From assembly GCF_026151205.1 (NCBI RefSeq), contig NC_087075.1, positions 9,773,303-9,837,302 of the forward strand: a DNA stretch of 64,000 nucleotides. The letters are read 5' to 3'. The notes beneath the pieces are model-generated. The model ran no database searches, was not told the origin of the DNA, and saw only the letters and a list, made by a program, of their open reading frames with translations. Made by a program: the position numbers and the translations under genes. Within the stretch, counting starts at the first letter, position 1; every line of letters begins with the position of its first letter. Source of the stretch: Bolinopsis microptera (taxonomy: Eukaryota; Ctenophora; Tentaculata; Lobata; Bolinopsidae). Shown here piece after piece: positions 12,859 through 26,100 of the stretch.

Positions 12859-15800
12859 ATGGTGCCTGAGGATAAACCTTATAACCCATATCCTTACGAT
12901 GGGACTGATGATTTAAGATTCTACACAAAAAGTGGGCTTTTAGGAGCATGGAAAGCTCGGGCCTCCCAATATGCAAAAGAAATGGTTATAAATTATTATA
13001 TTTTATAATGTTATCATTTTAATGATTATTCTTAGGTATTTTCTTGGCGGAAAAGAAGATCCCTTTACCATAACCGTTAATTTTATACCCAATTGAATTT
13101 TCATCTGAGAAATATAAATTATATTGAATATGCTTATTGCATATGTATTTGATATATAATTGATTCAATATTATATGCATTTATATGAGTTTATCTGATT
13201 GACATCCTCTCCCAGGATCCTTGGAGCACATACAATTCAGTAGATAAAAACAAATTATCCTGGACCTGGAGGAATGTGTGGGACGTAAGTATTTATTATT
13301 TAACATACCCCCCTTGTACCCCTCCCCCTGTACCCCCTCCCCCCTTGTACCCCCATCCCCCCATGTACCCCCTCCCCCCTTGTACCCCCATCCCCCCATG
13401 TACCCCCTCCCCTCTTGTACCCCCTCCCCTCTTGTACCCCTCTTTGCAATATCCATTTCTTTAACCTCGAAAACCCACTTGTAGCTACTGATCAAAATTT
13501 TGCTGATTTTTTAGAACCGTGAGCATTTTGCAGAAAATATTTTTCTTTCATTTTTACCTTAGCTTTGGTTTGATACCTTAAAATTCTTCCTTTAAGGTCG
13601 TACTTTAAGCAAATTTGGTAAATACGGCCCTCAAATAAACATTATTAACTAAATGTAGTTTTGCAACTTTTGGCTGTCAAATATCGAAGATTTCTTGTGC
13701 AGGACCCCATGGGAACGTTCATTGGTAGAGATGTGCTTACAGAGGAAGAGATCGAAACACGGCTTATGTGGAAAGACAAGGAGGAAGTTTCTGTGTAAGT
13801 TTGCTTTATAATAGATACAGTAAAACCTCACTTTGGCATTCCTCTCTATATCTACAGATCAAATGAGAAGTCAGAATGAAATTCATGATTGATAGCAACT
13901 CATCTTCCGAAATTTTCTCCTTCATGAATATTTTATCATTTTCTACAATTCAAACATTACTTTTGAATCACCCTGCATACCGGGTTCCACCTCTTTTTCC
14001 CCAAACTTTTAGTCAATTTGCCCAAGTTTGGCCAATTCTTGCAAGAAATGTGATTTATCAGAGCCTGGACCTGGTTAATCACTCGGCTAGTTTATTGCTT
14101 CATTCCATGCCTTCAAAGACTAATAAAGTGACACGAGTCACAGTTTAAACATTTCGTCTGTACAATTAAATACAATATAATACCAATTAAATTAATTAAT
14201 TAAACTTATATTTTGGCTCAATTCTGGTGCTCAGCCGTGCATTTAAATGAAATGAAAAGTCCCTGAAACGTACTAGAGAAACTTTATTAATAAGCTATTT
14301 TAGTCATAATTGGTGTAATATCTTTAATTATTTGGTTTCATACTGTACATCAGTATTACCGATATCTTTTCAAGCATAAGTTTCCAGTATACAAGTTTCC
14401 AGTATACAGGTAAATTTCTAAGTTTTATTTAATAGTGGTGCTATTTCAATTTATTATTATCATCACATGATCAGGTTTGTAAAGAAAGAGTCGGACTACA
14501 TGCGTATCCTGCCGACGGATGGTGAAGAAGTGGGAGGCAGTGCCATGTACCACTCAAATATGTTGGAGAAGAAGATAGTGCATGCGCGCATTCTCAACAC
14601 ATTCCAGGAGCCGTTCGAGGTGGAGGACGAGAATCACTACGAGCGCAGAGTTCAGTTTGACTTGTGAGTAAGGCGGAGAAGACGGCATGTTTTCAGTTGT
14701 CAAAAGATTTAGGAGTGTGGTCAAAATAGATGTTTTTACTTTTAAAATAAAATACGACAAAGTTTTCAATATGCAAACTTTTATTAAAATCGGTGTTGTG
14801 ATAATTAGTCGGATCCCAACCGTTCTAAAAGGCTATCTCGTTAGCTTTTCGTGTTAAAAGCGATTTCTCAACGGTTATCACCTCTCTAGATGATTCTTAA
14901 AACATTTGGACTTCATTGCATTTTTGAAATAAATGCAATGAGGGCGTTTTCGGCCACACCCTTTTTCAGGGTTTCGCGGTCACTCGAATTTTTGTATTTC
15001 AGCCCAGGAAGGTCTTAAAGACTATTCCGATACACCAAAATGTGCCTAATAGCCACATTTATATACAACTTATGAAGCAACATATACCTTAAAATGCTTC
15101 GTTTCGGAAATATGGCCGAAAAACGGTTTTTGGCTTGACGCAGTTCATAATTTCCGTGATTTTTGGCATTTCCGCCTAGGAAGGTCGTAGAGACTATTCT
15201 GATACACTAAAATGTACATAATGGCCACATTTATATACAACTTATGAAGCAACATATACCCTAAAAGGCCTATTTTCGGAAATGTGGCTGAAAAACGGAT
15301 TTTTGCCGAGTGAACAATGACAATATTCACAAATAGGCTATTGGACTGTTAGCTAAAACGGTCTTAAAGACTCATGAGCAACACAGCATTTGTCACAAGA
15401 TGTAAGATGACTCAATTTGTGTCCAGAAACACCTACAAAAATTGGAGAATGATCTACTTTATTGGGCATCTCTCTTAATGGGCCAGGCCAGCAGCATATT
15501 TGTGTCTTACTAAATGGCAATTTTTCAAAATTACGGTTTCTTTAGTAAAGGTCAATGGGTCAGTTGCTAACAGCAAATTGTTCGCAATTGCCGACTCATG
15601 CACATCATATATACTCAAAAACGCTCACTTTAGGAGTCATTAGTAAATAAGTTTAACTACTGCATGATTTGTGAAAACTCCAACAATTTTTCATTGGCAC
15701 CTATATAGCCAAAATGTAATGACCAAAATTCAACTTTTTATTTATTCATGCCATGAAACCATATAATTATATGTACCAAGAATACCGGATCTAAAATAAA

Positions 15801-18800
15801 TCGGCACTGGATCCGGGCCAGATTGTCGCTTGACCACTGACCAGTACCCCACTTTATAATCATAATTGACTTCACTGCCTCGACCAATATTGGTCTGTAA
15901 TCCCTGGATTGAGATCTGTTGGCTGCAGTTTAATTTAGCTCATTTACCATAATAGTAATACCGCAGTGGTTTGGTTCGCATAGATTTTCCCATCGTATGA
16001 TAATGTGTGTCATTCCCTCGTTTTTTAATCAAGTGGTTACTGGCTAGCTCTTTTTTATTACAGCTGCCTCGAGATCTTATCTAGGGCACTAATACATTAG
16101 TACTAGAACATTAGAACTGTAATTATAGAACTTCAGATTAAGATTACTTGGCCGAATGGCAGGGTTCGAGATTCGACTCTAAAACGCTCAGTTTAGGAGT
16201 GATTAGTAGATAACTACTGCATGATATGCGAAAACTCCAACTAGACAAGGATCATGCTTAATCAAAGTGTTCCTCGACTTGAACTTAAGTCTTGTAACCT
16301 ACTGGAGTTTGGGCCACTGAATTGAATACGACCTGATATTAATTTTAGGATGTCGGGAAATTCATTAAGATTTTTATTCTTTGGTTTTTCAATTGTGCTA
16401 CGAATCCGAGTTTGAGTTGATAACACCGAATTTCCTCTTTGACTCTCAAAGAGAGGAACCAAGGCTTACGTTCCTCTTTTTGGCTCTGAGATCCAACTTT
16501 AAGATCGGACTTCGGAGATCCTCGCGTCGGAGATCATGTAAGTGTAACATCAGTACATGAGATTAGACTTTTTTGCTTGATATTGGACCTATAATTAATC
16601 TAATTATATATTCGAAACAGCACGGGATGTAACCAAGGTTAATTTAGATAAGATATACCAGCTTTCGGGGTTACAAGACCCCACGAAAGGCAGGCAGAGC
16701 ATCCTAAATCCTCAATCCTCATGCTATCCTCACGTTGACCATCTAGGTCCAAACTCCAGCCTCTCATTAAAAAACAGCTATTAGGCCCGGGATCCGTCCC
16801 TTGTCCCGTAGTGTCCCGTAAGTAAGAGATCGTTCAGATTTTGGTCATTTAGACCCCCTCCCCGCTCTAAAATCCACTTTACCCAATTAAGCTGGAAAAA
16901 TTTCACATGTGAAACCTAAATAGCTAAATCAGCATCTCGAGACCTTCTAATATAAAAACCCCGTGATCCTACTATAAGCTTATAACTTATAAGGCAATAA
17001 TATAAAGGCATTGCATGCCGAAATTAAGATTCACTTCAACTGGTGATGTGAACCTGACATATGTTACCTGAATGCCCTCAGTCAAATCTCGAACCCTGCT
17101 AATGCTATTCTGCCAAGTAACCTTAATCTGAAGTTCTAGAATTACAGTTCTAATGTTCTAGTATTTGTGCCCATGCCCCAGATAAGATCTCGAGGCAGCT
17201 CACAGCTGTAATACCAGAAGAAATAGCCAGTCACCACTTGATTAAAAAACGAGGGAATGACACACATTATCATACGATGGGAAAATCTATGCGACTAAAA
17301 AAAAGAATATGGGGTCATTCTGAAGTGGGAACCAGACCACTGCGGTATTATAGGAAATTAGCTAAATTAAACTGCGGCCAACAGATCTCAATCCAGGGAT
17401 TACAAACCAATATTGGTCGAGGCAGCGAAATCAATCATAATTATAAAGTGGGGTACTGGTCAGCGGTCAAGCAACAATCTGACCCGGATCCAGTGCCGAT
17501 TTATTTTAGGTCCGGTATTCTTGGTACATATAATTATATGGTTTCATGGCATGAATAAATAAAAAGTTTGAAGTTGAATTTTGGTCTGGCACGTCACACA
17601 TTTTATTTAAATTGGTACCAAGGAAAAATTGTTGGAGTTTTCACAAATCATGTAGTAGTTATTTACTAATGACTCCTAAAGTGAGCGTTTTTGAGTATAT
17701 GATGTGCATGAGTCGGCAATTGCGAACAATTTGCTGTCAGCAACTGACCCATCGACCTTTACTAAAGAAACCGTAATTTTGAAAAATTGCCATTTAGTAA
17801 GACACAAATATGCTGCTGGCCTGGCCCATTAAGAGAGATGCCCAATAAAGTAGATCATTCTCCAATTTTTGTAGGTGTTTCTGGACACAAATTGAGTCAT
17901 CTTACATCTTGTGACAAATGCTGTGTTGCTCATGAGTCTTTAAGACCTTTCTAGTTAACAGTCCAATAGCCATTTGTGAATATTGTCATTGTTCGCTCGG
18001 CAAAAATCCGTTTTTCAGCCACATTTCCGAAAATAAGCCTTTTAGGGTATATGTTGCTTCATAAGTTGTATATAAATGTGGCCATTATGTACATTTTAGC
18101 GTATCAGAATAGTCTCTACGACCTTCCTAGGCGGAAATGCCAAAAATCACGGAAATTATGAACTGCGTCAAGCCAAAAAACCGTTTTTTCGGCCATATTT
18201 CCGAAACGAAGCATTTTAAGGTATATGTTGCTTCATAAGTTGTATATAAATGTGGCTATTAGGCACATTTTGGTGTATCGGAATAGTCTTTAAGACCTTC
18301 CTGGGCTGAAATACAAAAATTCGAGTGACCGCGAAACCCTGAAAAAGGGTGTGGCCGAAAACGCCCTCATTGCATTTATTTCAAAAATGCAATGAAGTCC
18401 AAATGTTTTAAGAATCATCTAGAGAGGTGATAACCGTTGAGAAATCGCTTTTAACACGAAAAGCTAACGAGATTCCGTTTCGTCCCTGACTAAATAGGCA
18501 ATTCCTTGACCTAAATCGTGTTGTGATAATGGGCAATTCCTTGACCTAAATCGTGTTGTGATAATAGGCAATTCCTTGACCTAAATCGTGTTGTGATAAT
18601 AGGCAATTCCTTGACCTATAAATCGTGTTGTGATAATAGGCAATGAGAGATTGGAGACGAACCATAAATAATACCCCTCACACCAAATTAATAATATCAA
18701 TATTAAACAACGAATTATTTGTACTTCAGGAACCACCTTTTGCACCGTGCTACATTCGGACTCTACAAGTACGACCCTTACGAGTGTAAATCTGTTGCTC

Positions 18801-19477
18801 CTGGTAGGTATTGGGCTGATAAATTACAAACTTTAGATTCAATTTAAATTGAGCCTGTGCCCGTTTTAAAGGGGTGCACAGGCCGCAGAATTAAATAGAT
18901 ATTAGAGCCAGTCTCATGACCGTTCAATAATATTATGTTGATTCTAATTAATAAAATAGGTCACTTAGATGCCACGAATGCAACTGACTAACTACAACTG
19001 TTTAACCATTATAATGATCTCGAGTAGTGTTAACTTTTCACCAGTTTAAACATTAGGTAATGCTCTGATTTACTTATATAAAGTTTATTATCTACAGGGT
19101 ATCTACATAATATACTTATATATAAAATATACACATGTACACCATTGTATATATCTAGCTTATAAGTGTATTAAAGTACTAACTATAACCATTACAGATA
19201 ACTATAATTAACTAATTAGCTAATTAACTATAATTAACTACCAGGAAGGACCGGTTACCCGGGAGGTAACATGGTAAAAGAGAAGCCAGTATCTGGCCCC
19301 AACATACGAGGGAGGTATGCGCGGGACCTGCGCGGCGACAAGGACGTGCTCTACGAATTCACCAACACCAGCGAAATGAGTCACCTGGGCTCCGATCTCG
19401 GCTCCATGGGTCACGCCAACGCGGAAGGAAAGTTACAGATCAAGAACAAATTCTTGTACCAGGAAACTTTAGATTGA
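12859..19477 (+). CDS. Unrecognised six-exon gene (about 261 aa)
   Basis: Joining in-phase GT/AG exons gives 12,859-12,984; 13,216-13,284; 13,703-13,794; 14,475-14,663; 18,730-18,803; 19,245-19,477, starting MVPEDKPYNPYPYDG and ending KFLYQETLD before a TGA. Phases agree at every junction (0, 0, 2, 2, 1), which is strong evidence that this is a real gene. The first donor (ATG|gttata) is weak. The product is hydrophilic, rich in charged and aromatic residues, and has no signal peptide, membrane segment or domain I can name. Short stretches such as KPVSGPNIRGRYARDLRG recall small axonemal proteins in style only; I do not assign a function. Intron 2 contains a C-rich minisatellite and intron 4 (4.07 kb) a 3.6 kb inverted repeat. 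An upstream non-coding exon cannot be excluded. Confidence 0.75.
13309..13442. repeat. C-rich minisatellite in intron 2
   Basis: Repeats of roughly 'cttgtaccccctcccc' with 'catgtacccc' variants, about seven or eight units. It lies in the intron between exons 2 and 3 of the unrecognised gene. Proline-rich open frames read through it on the plus strand and Gly-rich ones on the minus strand are artefacts. Confidence 0.85.
14835..18473. mobile_element. 3.6 kb foldback element (about 1.35 kb inverted arms)
   Basis: The left arm starts 'atctcgttagcttttcgtg' at about 14,835 and runs to about 16,180. Its reverse complement occupies about 17,078-18,473, ending 'cacgaaaagctaacgagat'. Arms match closely over most of their length (for example the blocks around 15,180-15,310 and 17,995-18,130), with some indels in the inner part. 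About 0.9 kb of unpaired sequence separates them. Each arm contains a 172-bp imperfect tandem duplication (about 15,006 and 15,178 in the left arm). No transposase frame is visible, so it would be non-autonomous. The whole element sits in intron 4 of the unrecognised gene. Confidence 0.85.
18496..18644. repeat. 35-bp tandem repeat
   Basis: Four copies of a 35-bp unit beginning 'aggcaattccttgacctaaa', plus a partial fifth, start 23 bp after the right arm of the foldback element. The fourth copy has a 2-bp insertion. Located in intron 4 of the unrecognised gene. Confidence 0.9.
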
Positions 19478-20188
19478 GTCATGGTGCTGTGACGATAGCT
19501 TGAAGGATTTCATTAAATTATTAAAGATAAAGTTCTCCTAAATGGATGTGCAGCTGTACTTTGTGTAGTTAGTAGAACGATGCATCTTTCAGGGAACAGT
19601 CTCACCTTTATATTTGCATTGGGGACTCAACATTTAATAGATACACTAATTTCTGTGAAACCAACTTAATTTCAGCATTGTTTCAACTGAATTTCAGCAT
19701 TTTTTTACCTATAATGCAAACGTTATAGTAATATCTACCCTAGACGAGGGTGGAAAATGAATTTTGGTAAAACGAGTGTATTTCTTCGCTGTGTAATTAC
19801 GATATTAAAGGTCATTAAGTGATTATATTGGTTGATGTCAAATTTTTGATTTATACTAGCCTAGTACGTTTTGTATATTTTTTCGTTTAACTGATGTTTA
19901 AATTAAGTGATGATATGTATGAAAATAAGATAAGTGAAATTCAATACCTGTTAGTGTAACGTTCCCAGTATTTGAAATTTAACAGCAGTTTATCTTCCAG
20001 CTATCCGTTTAAATATTGCAGATTGCTACTGGGCAATTTGTAACTGTTACCTTTTTACTAGCTACAGTTCCACGCTGAGCTCCACTCATGACCTGTAATA
20101 ATTACCGAACCATAATTAATTACTAACCCAATTAACCAACTAATCAATTAATAACTACAGGACTATGAAAGCATGGCAATAGTAGTAT
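19478..20188. other. Intergenic spacer upstream of the PHF21A-like gene
   Basis: About 700 bp with no gene. A 3' splice-like site (tacag|g at 20,160) lies just before the first coding ATG at 20,189, suggesting that a non-coding 5' exon of the next gene lies upstream and is spliced to this point. No clear TATA box or CpG island is visible. Confidence 0.4.
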
Positions 20189-23100
20189 ATGGCAAAGCTT
20201 TACATAACCTCCCCAATTAACAACGATACCCTATATCGTCCCGTCACAACTGTGGATACCAACACTACCAATCCAACAGCAGCTGATAGCATTGATAATC
20301 ACCATGGTAACCAGGTGATTATAACAGATAAATGCGATAATGAGGTGTTAATTGATGATGAGGTAATAATTGCAGATAAAACAGACAATAAGATGGTTGA
20401 GGGGTATAGTGTTGATAGGGAGAGCTCTATTGAGTACGTTAAAACTGTGAGTCAGATAACACACGAGACGTCCAGTGCTTGCGGTCAAACTAAAGACATG
20501 ATTCAGATTACAGACGCTGAGATTAAGAATTTGTCCATCGAAAACGAAAGCAAATCATCAGATCAGCTGCTCTCCGAAGATTTACCAAATCAAACTTTAT
20601 CGGAGAAATCAGATTTATCAGATAATATGTCAGCGGAGAAAGTTGTGAACATAGCAGCAGGCTTTCCAACTGTCCTTGATTCGAGATCAGAGTCTGACGC
20701 GCTCACGGCAGCGGCTGAAAAAGTAAACGAAGTGCTCCTATCCGAGAACAGCCCTGCGAATCCAACACAACCTAAATCTGTTTTCAGCGACTGTGTCAGT
20801 GAAATTGTAGTTATCCCCGACGAAAGTCCCACAAACCACGAACCCCGGTCGGGAGCTCATAATTTGGCCACTCAGCCAAATATTATTTCTTCTTCATTTC
20901 GAATCCCTACCATCCAGTCCAGTGCTAACATATCATTGGCAACACTCCAAAAACCAGACACGATAATATCTTTAGCAGATGTTAAACCTGTGATCTCCTC
21001 TCACCCTGCTACCACCTCCAATATAACCCCTCCCATGACCAGTCTTCAACAATCCTTCATACAAAAACTAATCCCGTCCCTGATAAACCTTAACAAACCC
21101 AGCCCTTCGCCAGTTAGCTCTGTCAGCTCGCCCCCTATCCCTGCGCTCATACCAGCTAGTCAGACCCGCGCGAGCGGGGTTGCTCCCTCTGGAGTCGGGA
21201 CGAGTAGCAGATCTAACGGTGTCATTACAATTGATGATGATGATGATTTGGTTGTGACCCAGGTACGTTCGTTTGCCCTTATTTGGAGTTTCACGTGATG
21301 CCCATATTTGGCGTAATTATGATAGCTCAGTTTTATGTTTTATGCTGAAATGTAGGATTGAATTACATCAGTACCTGATGCAAGTTGAGTAAATTTATGG
21401 AATATTTGTGAAGGTTGTTCTATCAAAGTTTGTTCCATCAAAGTTTGTTCTGTCAAAGTTTGTTCTGTCAAAGTTTGTTCTGTCAAAGTTTTCTTCTATC
21501 AAAATTTGTTCTATGAAAATGTTGTCCATTAAAGTTTGTTCTATTAAAGTTTATTCCGTCAAAGTTGATTCAATTTCGTTCGAATAACATGTTACTGATC
21601 AGGTGATTAAGCCGGCAACAGGACCCGCTCCAGCAGCCCCACCACCAGCAGCAGCAGTCCCCTCAGCACGGAATGACAGTCTTCTACAGCTAGTTTCTAA
21701 GATAAAGAGTATGGTGGAACCCACTGCAGCTAGTCAGCCAAAACTCAAACAACTTCAACAGACTCTGGCGTCACTGATAAAGGTGACTAATAAATGTCAG
21801 GGTTATGTTAAGTCACGTGACACGTTATGTTAAAGGTTAGGGTTTTGGTGAGACCATTTCTTTCGGTTACAAAACAGTAAAAACCCAAGTCACGCGACAA
21901 CGCACTAGCGAGTGAATTAGTAAAAGCCACCACCGTGGTAATGTAGCATGGCAGTATAACGGCAGCAGCATGACCTGTTCTCAGTGTGAAACATTGCCTG
22001 AACTTGCTCCAACTTTAACAATGAACTTGTCCGAGTGTGGCCTTGGAATTTTGTTATGGAATGTGGCATTGTGTAAACCTTACAATTACCGTTCACCGGG
22101 CTTCTACCGCGCCGGGGAGTACAAAACAACCGGACCGTTAATCGAGGGATTAATTACTGGTGTTTACTGAAATTGGTACCTGAAATGTCAGCAATTTATA
22201 TGAGGATAAAATAACAGATATATATCGGCCAAAGAAGATTAACACATGGTTTTTACGCTTTTATCACTAACAAACTATCATACCACTTCAATGTTTCAAG
22301 AACCCTAAGAAAGTAACAACAAATATATCACTATGTTAGACCATGTGATTTAAAGAGTTCGGGTAACTGCAAAGCAAGAGTGTAGATTATATTCGAGCAT
22401 GAATATCATCCAATTTACAACCGATCGTCAAATTGATAAAGCGGCTGGGAAATATACAATTATTTATTTAATAAACAACATTTATCTATAAATAATTATT
22501 TATGTACCTAAATCTTTCAGAACCAAGGTCTAAGTCGTAACATGGCAGCGTCGCCCCAACACCAGCAAGCCACCAGTACTGCTACCACCTCGCAGCGTGT
22601 AAACTACCAACAACTACACCAACAACAACAGTCCTCTACTCAGAGAGCAGCTGGGTTTAATCAGGTTAGCTGAGTTTCATCAGGAACTACTTTAGTATGG
22701 GACGGTGCATGTAGGGGATGGTCCATTATATATAAAGGAGGTCGTGCCAAAAGAAAGGCAACCAAGTGATTATTGGTAAAATAATTACTGATAAACGGTT
22801 TAACATCTATCATAATTTACACTTTACAGTGACTTGTCGCGAACAAATTTTCAAACCTCTTTTTCATTTCACTCAGAGAGCAGCTGAGTTTAATCAGGAA
22901 TTACTTATGTATGGGATGTTTTATATGATAGGAGGCGAGCCACGAGGAGAGTTAGGACTCATCGGGGCTCGGGCTACATTAAATCAATATTATGTATAGA
23001 TTATATGGGGTGGGTTATTTTATGGGATGGTGCATATATTAAAAAGCAAAGGCGACCTAGTGATTATTGGTATTTACTGAAAACCTGTTTAAGAACGTCA

Positions 23101-26100
23101 TCAATCATTTGCAATCGAATTTTCAGACCTCTTTAACGTTCAAGGAGGGAGCATTTTTTATAATACAGTTTATGAAGCATGAAGCATCATACCATATATA
23201 TTATAACCATATGTCTTGCGAATTTTGTTTTAGGACATCACGTATTTTTCTAATATGAAAATGTTGAAGCGTGTTAAAAGTAACACTAGAATTTATTTGA
23301 TTATTTTCAGATTTGCAGAGGGCTGATATTTTGTTATTTGAAAACCCAGAAGGCTGGCCTTGCTAATTTAAAAACCTAATATGAAATTAACTTTCAAATT
23401 AAATCGAGGATACTTTGAAGTTAAGGGGGCCGGGGGAAACAACTATAAAAAATCATATAAAATAAAATTATCTCGAAATTGATTTTATAGTTGTTTCTGA
23501 TAGAGGGGAGTGATATCTATCAGCTGCTTTTGGTCCCATGGCTATATGTCCCTAGTACATATCCTGAAAGTTTCAGGGTGATTGCTCAAAAAATGTAGGA
23601 GGAGATAGATTTTTAGACTCGATTTTCAGGACGCGCGACTGCAAATCGCTCGCGCAATACAATTAAACATGAGCGCTGACCTTTAACCAGCGATAATTTC
23701 GGCTAGCAACAATATTTTTCCATGGGACCAAAAGCAGCTGATAGATATCACTCCCCTCTATCAGAAACAACTATAAAATCAATTTCGAGATAATTTTGAT
23801 GAAGACCCCCCCCCCCCCGGCCCCCGGCCCTCTTAAACATCAGTCTCAACCTAATATAACGGCTAAATGGCTCTTACTGAGCTGTATCCTTACATATATC
23901 TACAAAATTAAACGGGAAGTTTCACGAAATTTGGGACCAATTAATATCACCTTACACAATACACATGCAACCGAACCTAGTGATCCATCCGCTAATTATT
24001 TGTTCTATAGTTATGTTGAAAGCATTAAAATTGGGTCACAAATCTAAGATTAGATACCGTGAAACATTTGAGACCTCACTGTGCTCGTAATTTTAACCTG
24101 TTTTTAAACCCGTTTGAAATAACCTGAAAACCTGCCTACTCTACGTAACTTTTATAACCCGTCTCAAACCCGACTTTAACCTGTCTAGTGTCTAATCTTT
24201 ATAACCTGTCTAATCTTTATAACCTGTTTAATCTGTCTAATCCTGCCAGGACGTGCTTCAAAACGTGTCCACGCCCCAACGACAGGGAGGACAGCCCCAA
24301 CAGATACCACAACGACAGCTCCAGGCCCTGCTACAGCAGGCCATTGCCAACAGGACACAGGTGACTTAAATAAAGAATGAATTAGATAAATAGATATATG
24401 AATATATTAACGTGTGAATGAATAAATTAAATAAACGTTTAAACTTTCGACCCTTGCACTGTCTCTTGAACGCACCCTGTCTTCAGGCACAACAGCAAGC
24501 GGTACAGCAGCACACAACACATCCCAAACCACACTCTTCTCATCAACAACTACAACAACAACATCACCAACAACAACAGCAACAACAACAACACCATCAA
24601 CAACAGCAGCAACATCAACAGCAGCAGCGAGTAAACGTGTCCTCTTCTGGTCTCGCGGGGTCCTCCAACAACGTCGTTCAGCAGTTATTACAGGTAATTG
24701 GTGTTTTAGTTAATTAGTGTATTTAGCTAACAATTTTATTTCGTTGATTCATTTATTTAAGGGGGCAGGGGGGGTCTTCATGGAAATTTTCTCAAAATCG
24801 ACTTTTTAGTTGTTTCTGATAGAGGGGAGTGATATCTATCAGATGCTTTTAATCCGATAGAAAAATATTGTTCCTAGCCGAAATTATCGCCCGTAAAAGG
24901 TCAGCGCTTGTGTGTAATTGTATTGCGCGAGCGATTTTTGATCGCGTGCCCTGAAAATCGAGTCTAAAAATCTATCTCCTCCTACATTTTTTGAGCAATC
25001 ACCCTCAAACTTTCAGGATATGTTCTAAGGATCATTTAGAAGGGATTGTCCAGGCAAAATTTTGAGATAGGTCTTTAAACATTTTTTATTCGATTTTAAA
25101 AATCTTGGACCTCGAAAAATCATCAAAAAACCAGGTCCAAGATTTTCAAAATCGAATAAAAAATGTTTAAAGGCCTATCTCAAAATTTTGCCTGGACAAT
25201 CTCTTCTAAATGATCCCTAGAACATATCCTGAAAGTTTGAGGGTGATTGCTCAAAAAATGTAGGAGGAGATAGATTTTTAGACTCGATTTTCAGGGCACG
25301 CGATCAAAAATCGCTCGCGCAATACAATTACACACAAGCGCTGACCTTCTACCGGCGATAATTTCTGCTAGGAGCAATATTTTTCCATCGGATTGAAATC
25401 ATCTGATAGATATCACTCCCCTCTATCAGAAACAACTAAAAAGTCGATTTTGAGAAAATTTCCATGAAGACCCCCCCCTGCCCCCTTAATCGATTAGTTC
25501 ACTTAGTTAATTAGTTTATCTCATTAATTAGCCGATTATTTAATCTATTTAATGTTGATGATGATGCTTTCCAGTAAATATTCACTGTTAAAGGAGTAAG
25601 AGGATAGTCAAAAAGGAAGTTTTAGTAATTTTTTAGTAACTTTTTAAAATAAATTTGCTAACAAATTGCCAAATTTTATTAATTAAAAACGTCGCACAGG
25701 CGGTGATGAGTAAACAGCAGCAACAACAAGTTTTGAAACAGCAGTTTCTACCTCCTCCGAAGCAGAGGCCCTCCGCAAGTCACCACAACCATACAACTCA
25801 ACCTCAGGTGAGGCCAGCGGTTTAAAGTTATATTAGATACCTCAACCCTACAACTCAACCTCAGTTGAGGTTTTAAGTTATATTAGATACCTCAACCATA
25901 CAACTCAACCTCAGGTGAGGTTTAAAGTTATATTAGATACCTCAACCATAAAACTCAATTTCAGGTAAGGGTTTTAAATAAGATTTAAACTTACTTCCCT
26001 CAGCCCAGACACGGTCATTCGATGATTATTTCATTTATTGTTTTGGAAATTTAGAATAACATCTTTCCATTTTCAGAATCAGAACCAACATTTGATGTTA

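Noticed and set aside
13181-13495. Gly-rich minus frame and Pro-rich plus frames
   Set aside because: They arise from a C-rich minisatellite within intron 2 of the unrecognised gene.
16140-16180. tRNA-like B box ('gggttcgagattcgac') as a SINE or tRNA gene
   Set aside because: The match to GGTTCGANNCC is partial, no A box or cloverleaf could be drawn, and it recurs only as the mirrored arm of the foldback element.
18001-18161. 61-codon frames at 15,145 (-) and 17,976 (+) with near-identical proteins as duplicated genes
   Set aside because: They are the same arm sequence of the inverted repeat read from each side; no domain and no start context.
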